From positions 1 to 42,163 of the forward strand of contig WAIB01000022.1 in NCBI GenBank assembly GCA_009873655.1: 42,163 bases of DNA, read 5' to 3'. Below are positions 41,710-42,163 of the stretch, in pieces. How positions within the stretch are numbered: the first letter of the stretch is position 1; every line of letters begins with the position of its first letter. The notes beneath the pieces are model-generated. The model did not search any database. It was not told the DNA's origin and saw nothing but the letters and a program-made list of their open reading frames with translations. This DNA is from Nitrospinota bacterium. Lineage in GTDB: Bacteria; Nitrospinota; Nitrospinia; Nitrospinales; VA-1. The position numbers and the translations under genes are program-made.

Positions 41710-42163
41710 TGGCCTGCCCCATTAAGTTGTATCACTCTTTAAGTTAGTATTTCCACGTTTTGCTTAATCGTTTCCGGTGCTGGAGGTTGATAGTTCAGAG
41801 AACTATGCGGTCTAAACTGATTATATTCTTTCCTCCAGTTTTCTATTAAGACCTTTGCCTCCAGTAAAGTTGTAAAGATTTCTCCATTCAACAGCTCATC
41901 TCTGAGCTTTCCATTAAACGACTCATTGTACCCATTCTCCCAAGGAGAACCTGGTTCAATGAATAACGTTTGAACGCCTAATCGTTCTAGCCAGCTTCTG
42001 ACTGCTTTAGCTGTAAATTCAGGACCATTATCAGAGCGAATAAACCCAGGCAACCCTCGATATATAAACAGATAACTCAGTTGCTCCAATACGTCCTGAG
42101 AGTTTAGCTTTCTTGCAACCTTGAGAGCCAGACACTCCCTCGTATACTCATCAATCAACGTTA
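41710..42163 (-). mobile_element. IS3-family insertion sequence, right part only
   Basis: The element appears to begin near TGGCCTGCCCCATTAAGTTG (41710-41729), which looks like an IS3-family terminal inverted repeat (TG start, CCTGCCCC core), 10-29 bases before the transposase stop. The other end is beyond the window, so the direct repeats and the full inverted repeat cannot be checked. The IS407-like branch is suggested by the transposase SDNGPEF motif. Confidence 0.6.
41739..42163 (-). CDS. IS3-family transposase (OrfB/integrase core), partial
   Basis: The frame is open through the window edge, so only the C-terminal ~140 residues are visible. They contain [17 protein letters not shown], the second catalytic Asp in [19 protein letters not shown] and the catalytic Glu region [20 protein letters not shown], then [15 protein letters not shown], the usual end of IS3 OrfB. 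The TTG at 42158 that could be taken as a start is an internal Leu. The catalytic core is intact, so the element could be active if its other half is complete. Confidence 0.92.
   Translation of the reverse strand, partial: TLIDEYTRECLALKVARKLNSQDVLEQLSYLFIYRGLPGFIRSDNGPEFTAKAVRSWLERLGVQTLFIEPGSPWENGYNESFNGKLRDELLNGEIFTTLLEAKVLIENWRKEYNQFRPHSSLNYQPPAPETIKQNVEILT

Overview
The window reads as the chromosome of a Gram-negative-type (diderm) bacterium with moderate GC. It encodes lipid A enzymes (LpxA, LpxB, LpxI), the outer-membrane assembly protein BamA with a Skp-like chaperone, lipoproteins and exported proteins, and also a ClpC ATPase, which is commoner in Gram-positives, cyanobacteria and deep-branching diderms. 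ClpC plus LpxI and a GnnA-like sugar oxidoreductase in the lpx operon suggest a lineage such as Nitrospinota or a relative. That placement is inference from gene content only; no rRNA is present.

Layout. 1-1281: glnA (cut by the window edge) and glnB on the minus strand, with a terminator-like hairpin between them. 1591-9468: an envelope operon, transcribed bamA, skp, fabZ, lpxA, gnnA-like, lpxI, lpxB, DUF374 acyltransferase; lpxD is absent from its usual place. 9628-15983: clpC (own strong terminator) and cobalamin-dependent metH. 16157-21381: a lipoprotein with a sulfatase-modifying-factor fold that lacks the catalytic cysteines, a divergent ParB-like gene whose start codon overlaps the lipoprotein's, a TPR protein, a DegT-type aminotransferase (candidate GnnB) and an exported unknown protein. 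21540-26417: uvrC with an apparent CTG start, a sodium:neurotransmitter-type symporter, a remnant resembling the N-terminus of CbiZ, and trmB fused to seven TPR-length repeats. 26582-32451: a YyaL-type thioredoxin-domain protein, a GNAT protein, purM, and a solute:sodium symporter with its DUF3311 partner. 32501-34979: an MBOAT/SGNH-like pair typical of surface-polymer O-acylation. 35066-40064: a cyclic-nucleotide-binding-domain gene without a normal start codon, an exported ankyrin protein, a small membrane protein, a GAF histidine kinase with NarL-type regulator, then a DUF1264 secreted protein behind a palindrome and a leader with two competing hairpins. 40230-42163: a 54-codon gene not reported by ordinary length cutoffs, an Ala/Glu-rich coiled-coil protein, arsC, a gene fragment, and the end of an IS3-family element running off the window.

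How they fit together. The best functional story is lipid A: the GnnA-like gene inside the lpx operon, plus a DegT aminotransferase about 14 kb away, are the two activities needed to make UDP-GlcNAc3N, which would give lipid A with amide-linked primary acyl chains. The region most open to new biology is 35-40 kb, where a two-component system sits just upstream of a secreted DUF1264 protein with a complex leader. Single-gene oddities (TrmB-TPR fusion, non-canonical starts for uvrC and the cNMP gene, the CbiZ remnant) are listed separately. No CRISPR array, prophage, tRNA or rRNA was seen.
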